From Trichosporon coremiiforme (lineage: Eukaryota > Basidiomycota > Tremellomycetes > Trichosporonales > Trichosporonaceae), in NCBI GenBank assembly GCA_039545355.1, contig BCJJ01000063.1, positions 1 to 45,831 on the forward strand: a DNA stretch of 45,831 bases, written 5' to 3'. The position numbers and the translations under genes were made by a program. Of this stretch, positions 33,629 to 44,551 are shown piece by piece. Positions within the stretch are counted from its first letter, which is position 1, and every line of letters begins with the position of its first letter. The notes below the pieces were generated by a model. The model was not told the origin of the DNA. It did not search any database and was given only the letters and a program-made list of their open reading frames with translations.

Positions 33629-35701
33629 CTACCCCTCCGACCTCCGCTTGAGCACAAAAGTGCCCTCGTATCCCACATACTCCTCCGCCGTAAAGGTATC
33701 TCTCCACCGGCCAACCATAGTGTCTCCACCGAGCACGTATCCCCTGTATACCCACTTGCCACGCTGGTACGGACTGTACTCCTTGACCAAGTACGCGAGT
33801 CCATCCCACTGACGGATGTAGCCCGAGATGTAGAACCGGCCCCAGGCCGAGTGACCTACCCCTGTGAGTAACAGAAGAGCTTCGGGGTCATCCTGCTCCA
33901 AGGCGGAGGGGACGTCGTCGGCGTCGACGGCTTCGTACCCGTGCAGTGCGGAGAGTTGGCGCGCGACAGCATCGTCAATCATGGCGTCTTCTGGAGATTG
34001 GCCCGGTGCGCGCCTCGAGAGCGGGTCAGAGAGGAACGGCCTCAGGTCAGGGAAGCCCGCATTCGTCATGGGCCCCTGCAGCGGGAATCCATCGAAGCGG
34101 TCCTCGCTCGGCGTGTCCGTTCCCCGTTCCACTGTTGAGGCGCCAGGAGCAGGCGAAGGAGCCCTAGTCGCGAGGATGGGCCGGACGAGCGTCTCGCGCA
34201 ACTTCCACACCTGCGCTTGCTCGCCGTATGCGCCGTCGTAGATCGCCCGGCTGTGCCCATGCAGCAGCATGTCCCGGAACGCGTCAAAGTCGAGGAACGT
34301 GAATGTGCCCTCCCACGCGCCGGCGAATTGGCCGTGCCAATTCTTCAGCCGCCGGCCGTTACTCTTCCGTCCGTCCGTACACCTCAGTAGCCTGTCAAAG
34401 TCTGCGTCGTGGGCAGAGGACTCGAGCACGGGGGTGGGGAGCGTGCGCAGCTCTGCCGAGCTCTTGGAGGAGAGCGAGGCGGTTGACGGGGCCGTTGAGG
34501 GTGGTGTAGGGATTGTGTGTGGTTGTGGGAATGTTGGCGAGGCAGTCGGCGATGTACCCGGCTCAAAGCCGCAGTCTTGATTCGTGAAGAAGCGGAGCAT
34601 GGCGGCCTGCGCGAGCATGGGCGGGCGGAGGGAGAGCTCGCTCCCGTAGTACGATACTGTGACTGCGTGATCCTCGGGGTTCTGATTCACTGTGAATGGA
34701 CCCGGAATGGCGGGGATCGCGCTCCGGTTCGGCGGAAGGGGAAGCGAGCGCAGGTTCCACGGCGCGAAGAACATGTCGTATTCTTGTGCTGCGAAGACAT
34801 AGGGCCGGAGCTGGCGCATCGCTGCGGGGGTTGTGTTCGTCACTGAAATGTGAGCGGGCGGGGTCTGGAAGGCTCGAAGGTTGACTCACTGTACTCATCC
34901 AGCAACCACGCACACCACATGACGAGTGCGTCCGTGGGCGTTTGGGGCGGATACGCGTCCAGAATAGCAAGTTTCGAAGCATGATATCTCGCAATCAAGG
35001 CCGGAATGTCTGCCCCCTGCGAAGACAGCGGCGGGACGAGGTGCGCGAGGTTCTTGCCGTCTGCAGTCAGCAGGGGTTGCCCGAAGGGCTGCCGAAGCCA
35101 TCCTCTATGGAACAAGCAGGAGACGCCCGCAGTCTCCAGACTTGCGGCCGAGGCCAGTCCTCGGCCTGCCGCGTCGGAATCGAGCGCACTCACCATTCTC
35201 AATCAGCATGAGGTATACGACCCACATGGCCTGTTCATCCACTCTCCCCTCCCTCAACTTCCGAAACGCCAGAAACCGATTCCTTAGCTCGGCCGTGAGC
35301 ATTTTGGCGCTCGCGCCAAGTCCCCTGCTATTCTCCCTCGTCATAACAGCCGAGCTGGCCGCAGACATGAACGCCGCCCTCGGTTTCTCAAGCGCAACCT
35401 GCAGCGAGGCAATCGACGGGACGGCAGAGACGAGTTTCGGCGGCGCGTCGCCAGCCCTCCCCTTTCCCTTGCCTGTGACTTCGGGCAGCGCAGTCTCTAA
35501 AGCGTAGAGACGGCGCTCGACTGCTGATGTGTCGTAGAGTTGCCGGAAGACGCCGGCGTACAGACCTTCGTTCGTCGATGGGGATAGGGCGAGACAGGCC
35601 CCGCGACAGGTACAGATAAGATCGACTGGAGGGCCGCCCGTGTCCATGATTAGATGGGTTGCGATGGCGGCCAGCACCTCGGATGGGAGTTCGCCGAGCA
35701 T
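33629..35701 (-). CDS. F-box-like protein, basidiomycete type, 630 aa
   Basis: Exons on the minus strand are 35701-35194, 35060-34890 and 34842-33629 (1893 bases). The N-terminus (MLGELPSEVLAAIATHL, then DLICTCRGACLAL) has the LP-EVL-I---L and later Cys/Leu pattern of an F-box, implying recruitment of substrates to an SCF ubiquitin ligase; the motif is short and divergent. The middle contains Ser/Pro/Thr-rich linkers (about 360-400). The C-terminal half has an ordered domain rich in aromatic residues (GAWEGTFTFLDFDAFRDML, GVGHSAWGRFYISGYIR, KWVYRGYVLGGDTMVGRWRDTF) that reads as a repeated beta module capable of ligand binding; I do not recognise its substrate. The first intron (133 nt) has an alternative upstream AG, but only the chosen CTGACTGCAG acceptor keeps frame. 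F-box assignment is moderate, gene reality is high. Confidence 0.8.
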
Positions 35702-36360
35702 CCTGTATTAGCGCAGCCGGGGGTGCGGGGCGGGGGTGTGTATTCGTGTACTTTGGAGAGGTACGAGATAAGAGTTGGATGAGTGTGACGGAGAGAGCGG
35801 GGTGTACGAATGTGGGGGAATGGAGTCGCCGCGGGCCTTTGCGGGCGTTCTATGCGGGTGATATTCGTAGCGGAGCTTGCCGACTTTTCTCGTCGTTGTC
35901 CTCCCAGTACTTCTTGACAATGAGAAGGAAGATGGTGCGGGTGAGGCAATGACGAGCAGATGATATGCAGATCAACGAGGAGCTCCGGCTTGCCTGGCTC
36001 GCCGGGCAGAAGCGCAGCCAGTGATGCCTCGCCGCACGGTAATACCGCGAGATCAGCCGGCATTGACGCCGTGCGGCGCAGCCGGCGCGTGCGGGGTCTC
36101 CGATCTCCCATCCTTACATTCCTTGCCCTCACTCCCTTCCCTCCGCCATCACTCTGTGCTGATGTGTGAATGCATACATGACATGTACAACTTGCTCTGT
36201 ATCTCTGATGATGTTCAAGATTGGGTGCGCCGTGGCTGAAAGGCGCGGAAGATCTTGCCATCGATGGCAACCGGGGACCCGCGGCGTCGAAGTTTTATCT
36301 CGCGTCTCACGGTCGTGCTCCCACATCCTCCTCCACGCTATCACCTCCGCCTCCGGCGCG
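35702..36360. other. Intergenic region upstream of the F-box-like gene
   Basis: Contains the upstream region of the F-box-like gene (minus strand) and the 3' flank of the Dip1 gene. A CTAATACAG directly before the F-box ATG resembles an acceptor of a 5' UTR intron, but no convincing donor was found. No other feature is seen. Confidence 0.4.
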
Positions 36361-38545
36361 CTAAGCACTGAAAGTAATCCACCCGCTCGGACCGTCACTA
36401 ACGGCGCTCGTACTGCTGGTGGTAGACGTGACCGAATACTTGCGCTTAGCAACGGGCGGGGCCGGCGCCTTCCGCCTCGGTTTCCTTTCCGTCGGCGTGC
36501 TGGCCTGACTCCGATCCAACGGAGTCAAGCTGTCGCCCCGTTCCTCCAGTGTCTTGCTGAGGTCGACCAGGGACGAATTGCGTATAGGTCCAGTCCCGCT
36601 GCTCGGCACGCCGAGGCGCGCCCTCGTCGTCGCCTCGTAGCTGTCCATCGACCCGACGTGCTTCTCCTTCTTCCCGCATGGCGAGTCGGGGGAGGATTCC
36701 ACGTCGACGGGACTGTCGAATTCACCCGGTCCCCCAAACCCAGACGAGAGGAGAGCGTCCTTCACGCTGCTGAGGCACATTTCCTCGAGTGGCAGTTCGG
36801 CCTGCCTTAGACAGCGCTCCACGAGCCGCTTAGTCGTCAGATTCACGTCCTTGAAGTGCTGGTTGCCGACGAGGGAGCGGAGGACGAGCTTGATCTGCTC
36901 GCGCTTGTAGGGGTCGTGCTTCATCTGCGTGAATGCGATGAGGGGGTAGAGGACGCGGAGGTACGTGTGGCGCAGGGCTTCGTGGTCCTCGTCCAAGTCT
37001 ACCAGTTCGCGGATGAACACGTCCAGCAGCACGCGCAGGTCGTTCAGGTAGAAATACTCTGAGGTCCCCTCGGTCGTGAAGAGGAGATAGAGGATCTTGA
37101 GGATCAGCAGCTTGAGGCAGAGGCCCGTCGTCGTGTTCTCGCTCCGGTTCAGCATGAAGATGACGTTCTCGCCGAACGTCTTGCTGCTCCCCAGCCGGCG
37201 CATGAGCACGACAAGCACGCGGTTGTGCTTCTTCCCGTCGTCCTCGAGGACCTGGCTGTGCGGCGCAGGGGAGGCGGAGTGGGCCCGCGTCCGCACCGGC
37301 CGCTCCGGACTGTCGTGTTCGGCCAAAGAAGGCAGGTTCCGCGTGCTCGCCGTGTTGACCTTTTTCTTCGGCAGGGTCGCGACCATGAACTGCTCGTTCA
37401 GCGCGCAGATCAGCCGGATCACGGCCCAGTTCAGAGATTCGTCTTGGTTGTTCCGCGTCGTCTCGACGAGGTCGAAGAGGTGGTCGATGAACCGGTCGTC
37501 GAAGATTGCGAGCTCGCTCTCGTTCAGGCGCTGTACCCGGCACACTTCGTACATTAGGTTTGTCGCGGGGAGGCGTAACCGGGTCTCGATCGAGGGGAGG
37601 CCGAGAATGAAGTTCTGGGTGTCAGCGGTGCTGCGAGCGCCAGCGAGCAAGCAAGTGCCTCGGACTAGCAAAGCAAACTCACCTCCTCATAGTCCATGCC
37701 CACAACCTCGCCCAGCGTCGGCAGCAGCTTATACCACCTCCGATGGCTCCGAAAGAGGCTCGGATGCCTGTGCCCATAGTTCAGAATGATGTGGTACCAG
37801 ATATACAGTTCGTGCGGGTTTGTGTTCTGCTGTCAGCCACAAACCTTTCCTGAGCTCACCTCCTGCGCATCGCCCATCATGATCCCGACCATCCGCTCGC
37901 GATAATACGTAAACAGCTCCGAGGTCAGGAGCAAGTCGATGGCGACGTTCATCTCGTGCTGGTCCCGGAGGTATCGGTCTGTACTGTCAGCTGCTGTCCA
38001 TTCTGCCCAGCTCCGATGCGTCGGCCGCTTCTTCGCTTCTCCGGAGGCTAGACAACTGCAGCCATATGAAAACACGGCGAGGTCGCGCGACCATCCTCAC
38101 AAGACTTACCATGGTAAGCCCCGCAGATCGTCACAAACATCCTTATAGTATTATCGAGCATGACCAAGTCGCACCCCTCGGGCAGCTCGAGCAGGGCCTC
38201 GAGCTCGCTCCAAAAGTCCTCTCGGTCATTCAAGCGAATGTAGAGATCCTCGCCGGCCATTTGCGTCGCGGACCGGAGCGGTTTCTTGTGTGACGGCGAA
38301 CTTGACGCTTCTCCGCTCGTTTCCGGGTCGGAGGTCAGGTCGTAGTGCTCCCCGTTGCCGCCGCTGCCGTTGCCGTTAGACGTGCCATTGCGGTGGGCGG
38401 AGCCGCGCCGCCGCAATGATGAAGAGCGGGAGGGGGACGAGGAGCGTCCCTCGCTGCGCTCGGTGCCGTGGTCGGCGTGCCGTTTCGGCGCGTGCGCGGG
38501 GTATGCCGCGACGCGGTGTGCGTGGGAGTGAACGTCGCGCGGCAT
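36361..38545 (-). CDS. dip1: Dip1/Ldb17 (SPIN90 family) Arp2/3 regulator, 650 aa
   Basis: Predicted cortical actin-patch protein; Dip1/SPIN90 proteins activate the Arp2/3 complex without a pre-existing filament and so seed branched actin during endocytosis. Exons on the minus strand are 38545-38110, 37978-37860, 37826-37683 and 37614-36361 (1953 bases). Residues 1-90 are a Ser/Arg/His-rich low-complexity region. Residues about 95-460 are the helical SPIN90/Ldb17 leucine-rich domain, with clear stretches such as HELYIWYHIILNYGHRHP, FIDHLFDLVETTRNNQD and LNWAVIRLICALNEQFM, and the conserved HDPYKREQIKLVLRSL near 440. The C-terminal 150 residues are Ser-rich with basic-proline motif RRKAPAPPVAKRKY, a likely SH3 ligand as in Ldb17. 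The second intron is only 33 nt with a tandem acceptor. Family call is strong from the helical-domain pattern. Confidence 0.87.
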
Positions 38546-38937
38546 CCCGCTCGACTACTCCTTTACTCTCTTGAAGACTGGGAAGTCGGCGAGAGTGTGG
38601 ACACAAGTCACGCAAGCGCAACGGAGGGACGAGCGGGCTGGGCTGAGGGGCGGGGGCGGGGGGTTGGGCGGGGTCAGGGCGTGGTGCGGCGGCGTCGTGC
38701 GGCGTTGCGTGTGGGCGTGTGGGCCGTGTGGAGTGGGGGAGACAGGTGGTCGTAGCAACAGGTTGGTCGTGGAACAAGATTAAAGCAGTGATGAGCAGGA
38801 GCAGGGCGACGAGATAGGCGGGAACACGGATGGACACAGAACGGGTGGAAGGAGTGGATGCTCAACTCGGGCTGTATGCCGTATGCCGTATGGGTTACCT
38901 CTGGGTACTCCGGTTTTACCGGGATATCACTTGGCTC

Positions 38938-38970
38938 GGTGGGTAATGGGGTAATGGGGTAATGGGTTCA
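38938..38970 (+). repeat. Three copies of an 8-base GGGGTAAT unit
   Basis: The unit (G)GGGTAAT is repeated three times and is followed at 38972 by a single TTAGGG-like heptamer. It resembles but does not match the TTAGG(G)n type telomere repeat of fungi. It sits between genes, not at an end. Confidence 0.7.
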
Positions 38971-38994
38971 ATTAGGGTCGGAGAGGGAGGAACT

Positions 38995-39002
38995 CTATAA
39001 AC
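38995..39002 (+). promoter_or_regulatory. TATA-like element without an evident gene
   Basis: CTATAAAC on the + strand has no recognised + strand gene downstream before the mucin gene, which runs on the opposite strand. It could drive an unrecognised or non-coding transcript, or be chance. Confidence 0.15.
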
Positions 39003-40074
39003 AAGACAGTTGTAGTGCGTCATACACGCCGCCGCCTTTCACCACCGTTCAGCTCGCACCGTTATACCGTGACCACCCGCAGTGGCGCAGTGACTCGTCA
39101 CGGCGATGCACGGACTGCAGACAGCAAAGACACTGAGCCGCATCGGCGCAGCATTGCGTAGTGCATAGCCGCATAGCCCTCAGTGGCGAGCAAGAAGGCT
39201 CCACAGCCATTGACGTCGGTCGGAACCGACGCCTCTCGCGTCCTCTCTCTGCCGTCTTGTCTCCCACACTGCGCACTTTAGCCTGGGTCTCCTGATCTCC
39301 TTTGCGCTCATCTACGAAACCTTTGGCTTGGCTTTCGATCTGCAGATCTATCCCCGTTGTACAATCCACTTCGGTCCAAGGCGTGCCTGTAACTTGCTGC
39401 GCAATGTCAATCACATGTTCCACTCTTGTCTGCAGCCAAGTCATATTCGATATTCCCCATTGGCGCCCTTGGCACTTGGGCTGGGCTGGACTGGGCTATG
39501 AGGCGTCAAGAGTGGCGATCAGGACCTCGTTGTCTCTCCGTTACTCTAAAGCTGCAACTTCGCTCATATCGTGAGCCGCTCACGACGCACTATCTACCAC
39601 CGTTCGCAACTTTGTACCGCTCGCCGCTCGCTTCGTTCGCAGCTTTGTCTAAATACGACGCAATGCATCGCAACCAAAAAGACCTAACAAGGGAAGGGGG
39701 ATTAGAAATTATGGCCAGCCATTTAATAATCGGATGGTTAGGTCTGAAAGTGCGGAACACTTTGTGTGACCGGGTAGTCGAGTCGGATACACGTTCCAGC
39801 GTGTCGCGCCTGCCAACGCGGGGGGTAATGCCGGGGGTGCCCTTGGGGAATCCGATGCGATGGGACCGTTGCTGGTGCCATGGCGGGGTTGGGAATGGGG
39901 TGGTGTTGTGAGGAAAGGGGGAAGGGGGGAATGTACGGTAGAGGAGGAGTGGGGGGAGGGGTTGCTTGCAAAGCACCAGACTCGGCAAGCAAGGAAAAAG
40001 TCATATACTATATAAAGATTGATTGTCCGTCATTAAAGAGGCGATGCCGCGCCCGTGATTTACACATGATCTAT

Positions 40075-43000
40075 CTATGGGTACCCGTTGTATTCGTTGA
40101 ACTCGAGCGAGTTGGCCTGGAGCGTCGGCTGCGAGATCATCGTCTTCTGGATCGAACGACGCTGAGGACGCAGAGACATGCGCTGCTGGCTCGGCGACGA
40201 GCGAGCATAGACGTCATCGAAGGGGTTGGGCGACGATGAGCCGTGCGCAGAGTGGCCAGTCTGCGAGTGACCCGTGGTTCCTCCTCCATAGGTGGAGTTT
40301 TGGAACCATGAGGTGCCGAACACAGAGTTGACGTACGACGTGGGTGACTGGTCACCGGCACCACCGGCGCCAGACGCGGCAGCCTGGTCAGAGTAGTCGG
40401 TCTCGACCTGACGGCGGCGCATGGCGGGGTAGTTGTCAAGGGGCGACGCGTAGAACGAGGAAGGACGCGAGTCAATCTCGGACGCGGCGATTGAAGGAGT
40501 GACCGACACACGGCGATTGTCCTGGAACGGGTTGGCAGCAGCGCCGCCGCTCTGGCCAGAGAACATGGACATGTGCTCGGACAAGCGCTTGTTGACGGCG
40601 CGCTCGTTGGAGCGCTTGAGGCGCTTGTAGATCCAGATAGAGATGGCAGCCCAGAGAGCACCACCGACACCGACGCACACACCAATGATAATGTTGCGCT
40701 TGCGCTTGTCGTTCTGCGCCTCAGTGTGGGCAGTCTGGTTGGACTGGGCCTGCTTGTTCATGTACGAGGTGATCGGGTACGAGGGGTCAATCTGGGCAGC
40801 GACCTGACCGGCGAGACCAGTCTGATTGTACAGCGGCGAGGACGGGGTAGATATGTACGCCTCGAGGGTGCTGAACTGGTCTTGCGGGATGTAACCGAGC
40901 CACTGGGTGCCGAACTGGTCCGACTTGCCCGCGGGCTGGTAAATCTGGAGGGCAACATTCCTGACTTCCGCGATGGGAATGTTAAGAGCCTTAGAGAGCA
41001 GCTTGGGGAACGCAATGAAGATCTGCGACTGCGACTCGGGGTTGCCATAGACGAACGACCAGGGAAGAGTCTGCAGGTTGAGGAGAATCGAGATAAGGGC
41101 CGTGTTGGGCGGCTGCGGCTGCTCGTTACCCTGAGGTACAATCCTGGGCGCAACGTTGGACGGGATGGCGGGAGCCTGAAGCGTCGGGGAGGGCGTGTTG
41201 GTGGCGCTGCTCGGCTCGTTAGACGACGACGGCGTGTACGTCTGAATGACGAGGTTGGTCTGGGTAGGCGTGTAGGCATCGACCTTGCTCGACGAGGGTG
41301 ACGACGAAGCGGTGGCGGCGTCCTCCGATGGCGAAGGCGACGAACCCTTGGACGAGTCGGGCGAGGGCGAGCTCTCGGCCGTAGTAGACTGCGAGTCACC
41401 GCCGCTCGACGTGGGGGTCGCCGAAGCACTGTTGCCCTGCTGACCCGAGGACGTAAGGAGGTCAGAGCCAGTGGGGGTAGCAGAAGCAGAGGCGGAGCCA
41501 GTGACGCCGCCCACAATAACAACGGTGGTGGAGCCCTCCGGGGTAACGCTGGTGGAGACGGACGCGCTCTGGGCGCCCGACTCCACACCGGACGAGGGAC
41601 CAAGCTCCTGGCCGGAAGAAGTCGGGGTGGCAGAAGCAGAACCCGACTCGCCGCCAGAGGGAGAGGCAGTCGGCTCGGCAGAGTTGGACGGTCCGCCAGT
41701 GACGGAAGACTCAGAGCCAGTCGACGACGTGGGCTCACCCGAGGAGACGGGGAGCTCGCCGCTGGTAGAAGCAGAAGGTCCAGCCTCGCCAGAAGACGAG
41801 GGGGTGGGTTCAGCGGAACCAGAGGGACCAGCAGAACCAGAGGGGCCAGCAGAACCAGAGGGGCCAGCCGAGGCCGTGGCCGACTGGCTCTGCTCCTGGG
41901 ACGAGCCACCAGGGACAACCTCACCAGAGGTCGAGGACTCTGCGGCTGATCCAGAGGGGGAAGCAGTGGGTTGCGCGGAGGACTCGGGAGCCGAGGTGGG
42001 GTTGCCGCTCTCAGACGATGGGGCAGGTCCCTCAGACGAGGTCTGCGAGGGGGTCTCGGAGCCAGAGGGCTGAGCCGACTGGGAAGCAGAGGGGCCCTCG
42101 GAGACGGAGCGTTCCTCAGAGACGGACGACGAGGGCTTGGGTCCCTCAGAGCCCGAAGGAGGAGGGGTAGTGGCCGAGCGCGAAGGCGAAGCAGTTGGCT
42201 GGGCGGAGGGCTCAGATCCCGAGGGAGTCTGGGAAGCGCCAGACTGAGTAGGCATCGCCGACGAGGGACGAGCCGAAGGCTCTGAGGAGCCCTGGGAAAC
42301 CGACGACGAAGCCTCGTTCGTGGGAACGGGAACAACGGTTGTGCCGCTCGCCGACGAAGACTCGACAGCACCCGAAGACTGCTCGGCAGCCGAAGACTCG
42401 GAGCCGGAGGAAGTGTTCGACGGGGCGGGCTGGCTCTGCTGGCTCTGGCTCTCGCCGCTGGAGACAGGGGCGTTGCCAGACTGGCTCTCAGAGGACGAGG
42501 GGCCGGCAGGCGAAGCAGAGTTGCTTGGCGAGGGGCCAGGCGAGGGCTGCTTGCTGGACGAGGGAGAGACGGACTGCTCCTCCGACGAGGTCGCGGAAGG
42601 AGTAGGGGCGCCGCTCGAGGACTCGGAACCAGAAGAGCTCTGAGGCTGGGGCTCGGCCGAAGAACCCTGGGACGACGACTCCGAGGAGGGCGCCGGCTTG
42701 GCCGCGCTGCTCTCGGAGGACGACGCCGAAGGCTGAGGGGCTTGGCTCTCAGACGACGAAGCCGAGGGCCTGGGCGCCTGGCTCTCGGAGGACGAGCCAG
42801 AGCCGGTGCTGGTGGAGCTGTTCTCAGGCTCCGACGATGACGAGGGCGTCGGGACAGGAACAGCAGTGGTGCCACTCTCAGAAGTGAACGAGGACTCGGC
42901 ATCCGAGCTGCTCGAGCCGCTCTCGGTGGACGAGGCGGACTTGGAAGGCTTGGATGACGAGCTTCCGCTAGAGGGCGAGGGGCTCACCGACTCGCTGCCA

Positions 43001-44551
43001 GAAGCGGAAGAGCTCTCAGCAGAAGTAGAGCTGCTGGGGGCGGGGGCCGAGCTCTCCTCAGTAGACGAGATCGAGGGCTCGGCGGACTTGCTCTCCGAAG
43101 TGGAGGAGCCCGACGAGCTAGTTTCGGTCTCAGACTCCGAGGTCGACGAGGCGGAGGGGCTGGAGGCCTCGTCGTTCGTGGAGGTGGAGGAAGAGGTAGC
43201 CGAAGGAGAGGCGCTGGAGGACTTCTCGGAAGTGGCGGAAGCCGAAGCGCTGGACTCCTCGCTGGAAGAAGCTGAAGCCGAAGGAGAAGCCGAAGGCGAA
43301 GGCGAGGCGCTGGGAGCCGGGCTGGGGGACACAGAGGTACCCTCAGACGACTCGGAGCGCGACGACAGGCTCGACGAAGCCTCGTCCGAGGTCGAGCTGG
43401 AAGTAGCCTTCTCGGAAGAGGTCGACGAAGAGACACCGGCGGCCTCGTCGAAAGCAGACTCCTTCGAAGACGTCGACTCGGACTGCGAGGTAGACGAAGA
43501 CGCAGACGAAGGTGACGACTCTTCCGTCGAAGTAGGGGACGGAGACGCGGTGGAAGGAGGCTGCGACGAGGAGGGCGAAGGAGAAGCAGAGGTCGAGGGA
43601 GAAGCCTCAGCGGTCGTGGAAGGCGAAGGCGACTCGGTAGACGAAGCAGCCTCCTCAGAGGACGAAGCCTCGGACGAGCTGCTCTCCGACGAAGACGACT
43701 GGTCAAGCGCAGTGTCCTGCTGCTTGGTCGAGGACGGCTCCGGGGAGGCAGAGGTCTCCTCGGTGGAGGAAGACGCCTGCTCCGAGGAAGAAGTGCTCTC
43801 CTCGGTCGAAGTCGAACGCTCCTCGTTGACAGAAGAGCTCTGCTCAGCCAAAGACGAAGACGACGGCTCCGGGGTGGTAGAAGTCTGCTCCCCGGTCGAA
43901 GTCGAAGTCTTCTCCTCCTCAGTCGAAGTCGAGGACTGCTCCTGGGTAGACGTCGAGGGCTCCTGCTCAGTGGTCGAGCTGGACGGCTCCTCGGTCGACG
44001 AGCTGGTCTCGACGGTCGAGCTTGACGGGGTCGGCTCCGGAGACGGCGAGGAAGAGGGCGAAGGCGAAGGGGAAGGGGAAGGGGACGGGGTCGGGGTCTC
44101 GGAAGAAGTCTGCTCCTCTTGCGTCGAGGAGGAAGTCTCCTCCTTGACAGAGCTGGTCGAAGGGGCAGCTTCCGAGGACGTCTCCTGCTCGGTCGACGAC
44201 GGTTCCTGCTGGGTTGACGTGACAGCAGAAGACTCGTCGGCGGTAGACTTCTGGGCAGAAGCCTCGTCAGCCGTCGAAGGTGATGATCCGGCGTCGCTGC
44301 CGTCCGAACCTGGATATTAGCACGGGACCACCAAAGTGTACGAGAAGAGATCTCGTGCACCTACCTTCGTCGGTGGCTTGACGACGGAATCCTACGCGGT
44401 TGCGAGAATTCACAGCACGGACACCATTCGTCGCACCCGCAGCGGCCGACACCTGTGCAAGCGAGACGACGACGAGAAGGAGGGCAGTCAGCATGCGGGT
44501 GTAGTTGCTGCCGCTGCCCTTTCTGGCGGAGTGGCCTTGGCCAGCGGGCAT
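40075..44551 (-). CDS. MSB2: Signalling mucin, probably Msb2, single-pass membrane protein, 1473 aa
   Basis: Two minus-strand exons, 44551-44365 and 44309-40075 (4422 bases). A signal peptide is evident: the ATG at 44494 (residue 20) begins MLTALLLVVVSLAQVSAAAGA, while the upstream ATG at 44551 would add 19 polar residues; the downstream one looks more natural. After it come about 1,060 residues of Ser/Glu/Thr/Pro/Ala-rich sequence, expected to be heavily O-mannosylated, including an SP-dipeptide run and GPSGSA repeats. Residues about 1125-1255 form an ordered membrane-proximal domain (LLNLQTLPWSFVYGNP, SQIFIAFPKLLSKALNI, VRNVALQIYQP, two NQT sites). One transmembrane helix follows (about 1268-1290, IIIGVCVGVGGALWAAISIW) then KRLKR and a 180-residue cytoplasmic tail with Ser/Pro and NPF motifs. 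This is the architecture of Msb2-type sensors upstream of Cdc42 and MAP kinases. Hkr1-like or another mucin remains possible. Confidence 0.78.
41815..41868 (-). repeat. Three-copy 18-nt repeat coding GPSGSA
   Basis: Three nearly identical 18-base copies encode tandem GPSGSA in the mucin ectodomain. Unlike the CLIP octapeptide, these copies are almost identical at the DNA level, implying recent expansion. Confidence 0.85.
44041..44096 (-). repeat. Ser-Pro dipeptide run in the mucin
   Basis: A 6-base unit (coding strand CCTTCG- and CCTTCC-type) encodes about seven consecutive Ser-Pro dipeptides near residues 135-155, likely an extended stiff stalk. Length polymorphism between strains would be expected. 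Confidence 0.85.

Larger units (their letters stand above)
38546..40074. other. 1.5 kb intergenic region between dip1 and the mucin gene
   Basis: Holds the upstream region of dip1 (minus strand) and the 3' flank of the mucin. Short tandem repeats lie at 38875-38894 (ATGCCGT) and 38938-38970 (GGGGTAAT). A CTATAAAC element occurs on the + strand at 38995-39002. Frames of 90-161 codons near 39.0-39.9 kb start at non-ATG codons or show no coding character. A TATATA-rich stretch near 40005-40015 (minus strand downstream of the mucin) may be part of its 3' end signal. Confidence 0.45.

Noticed and set aside
38938..38977. Possible interstitial telomere
   Set aside because: The unit GGGGTAAT is not a permutation of a TTAGGG-type repeat and only three copies exist; kept only as a short tandem repeat.
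40758..42902. 714-codon Arg/Pro/Leu-rich frame within the mucin
   Set aside because: Alternate frame on the same strand created by repetitive Ser codons; composition is not protein-like and the mucin frame continues through it.
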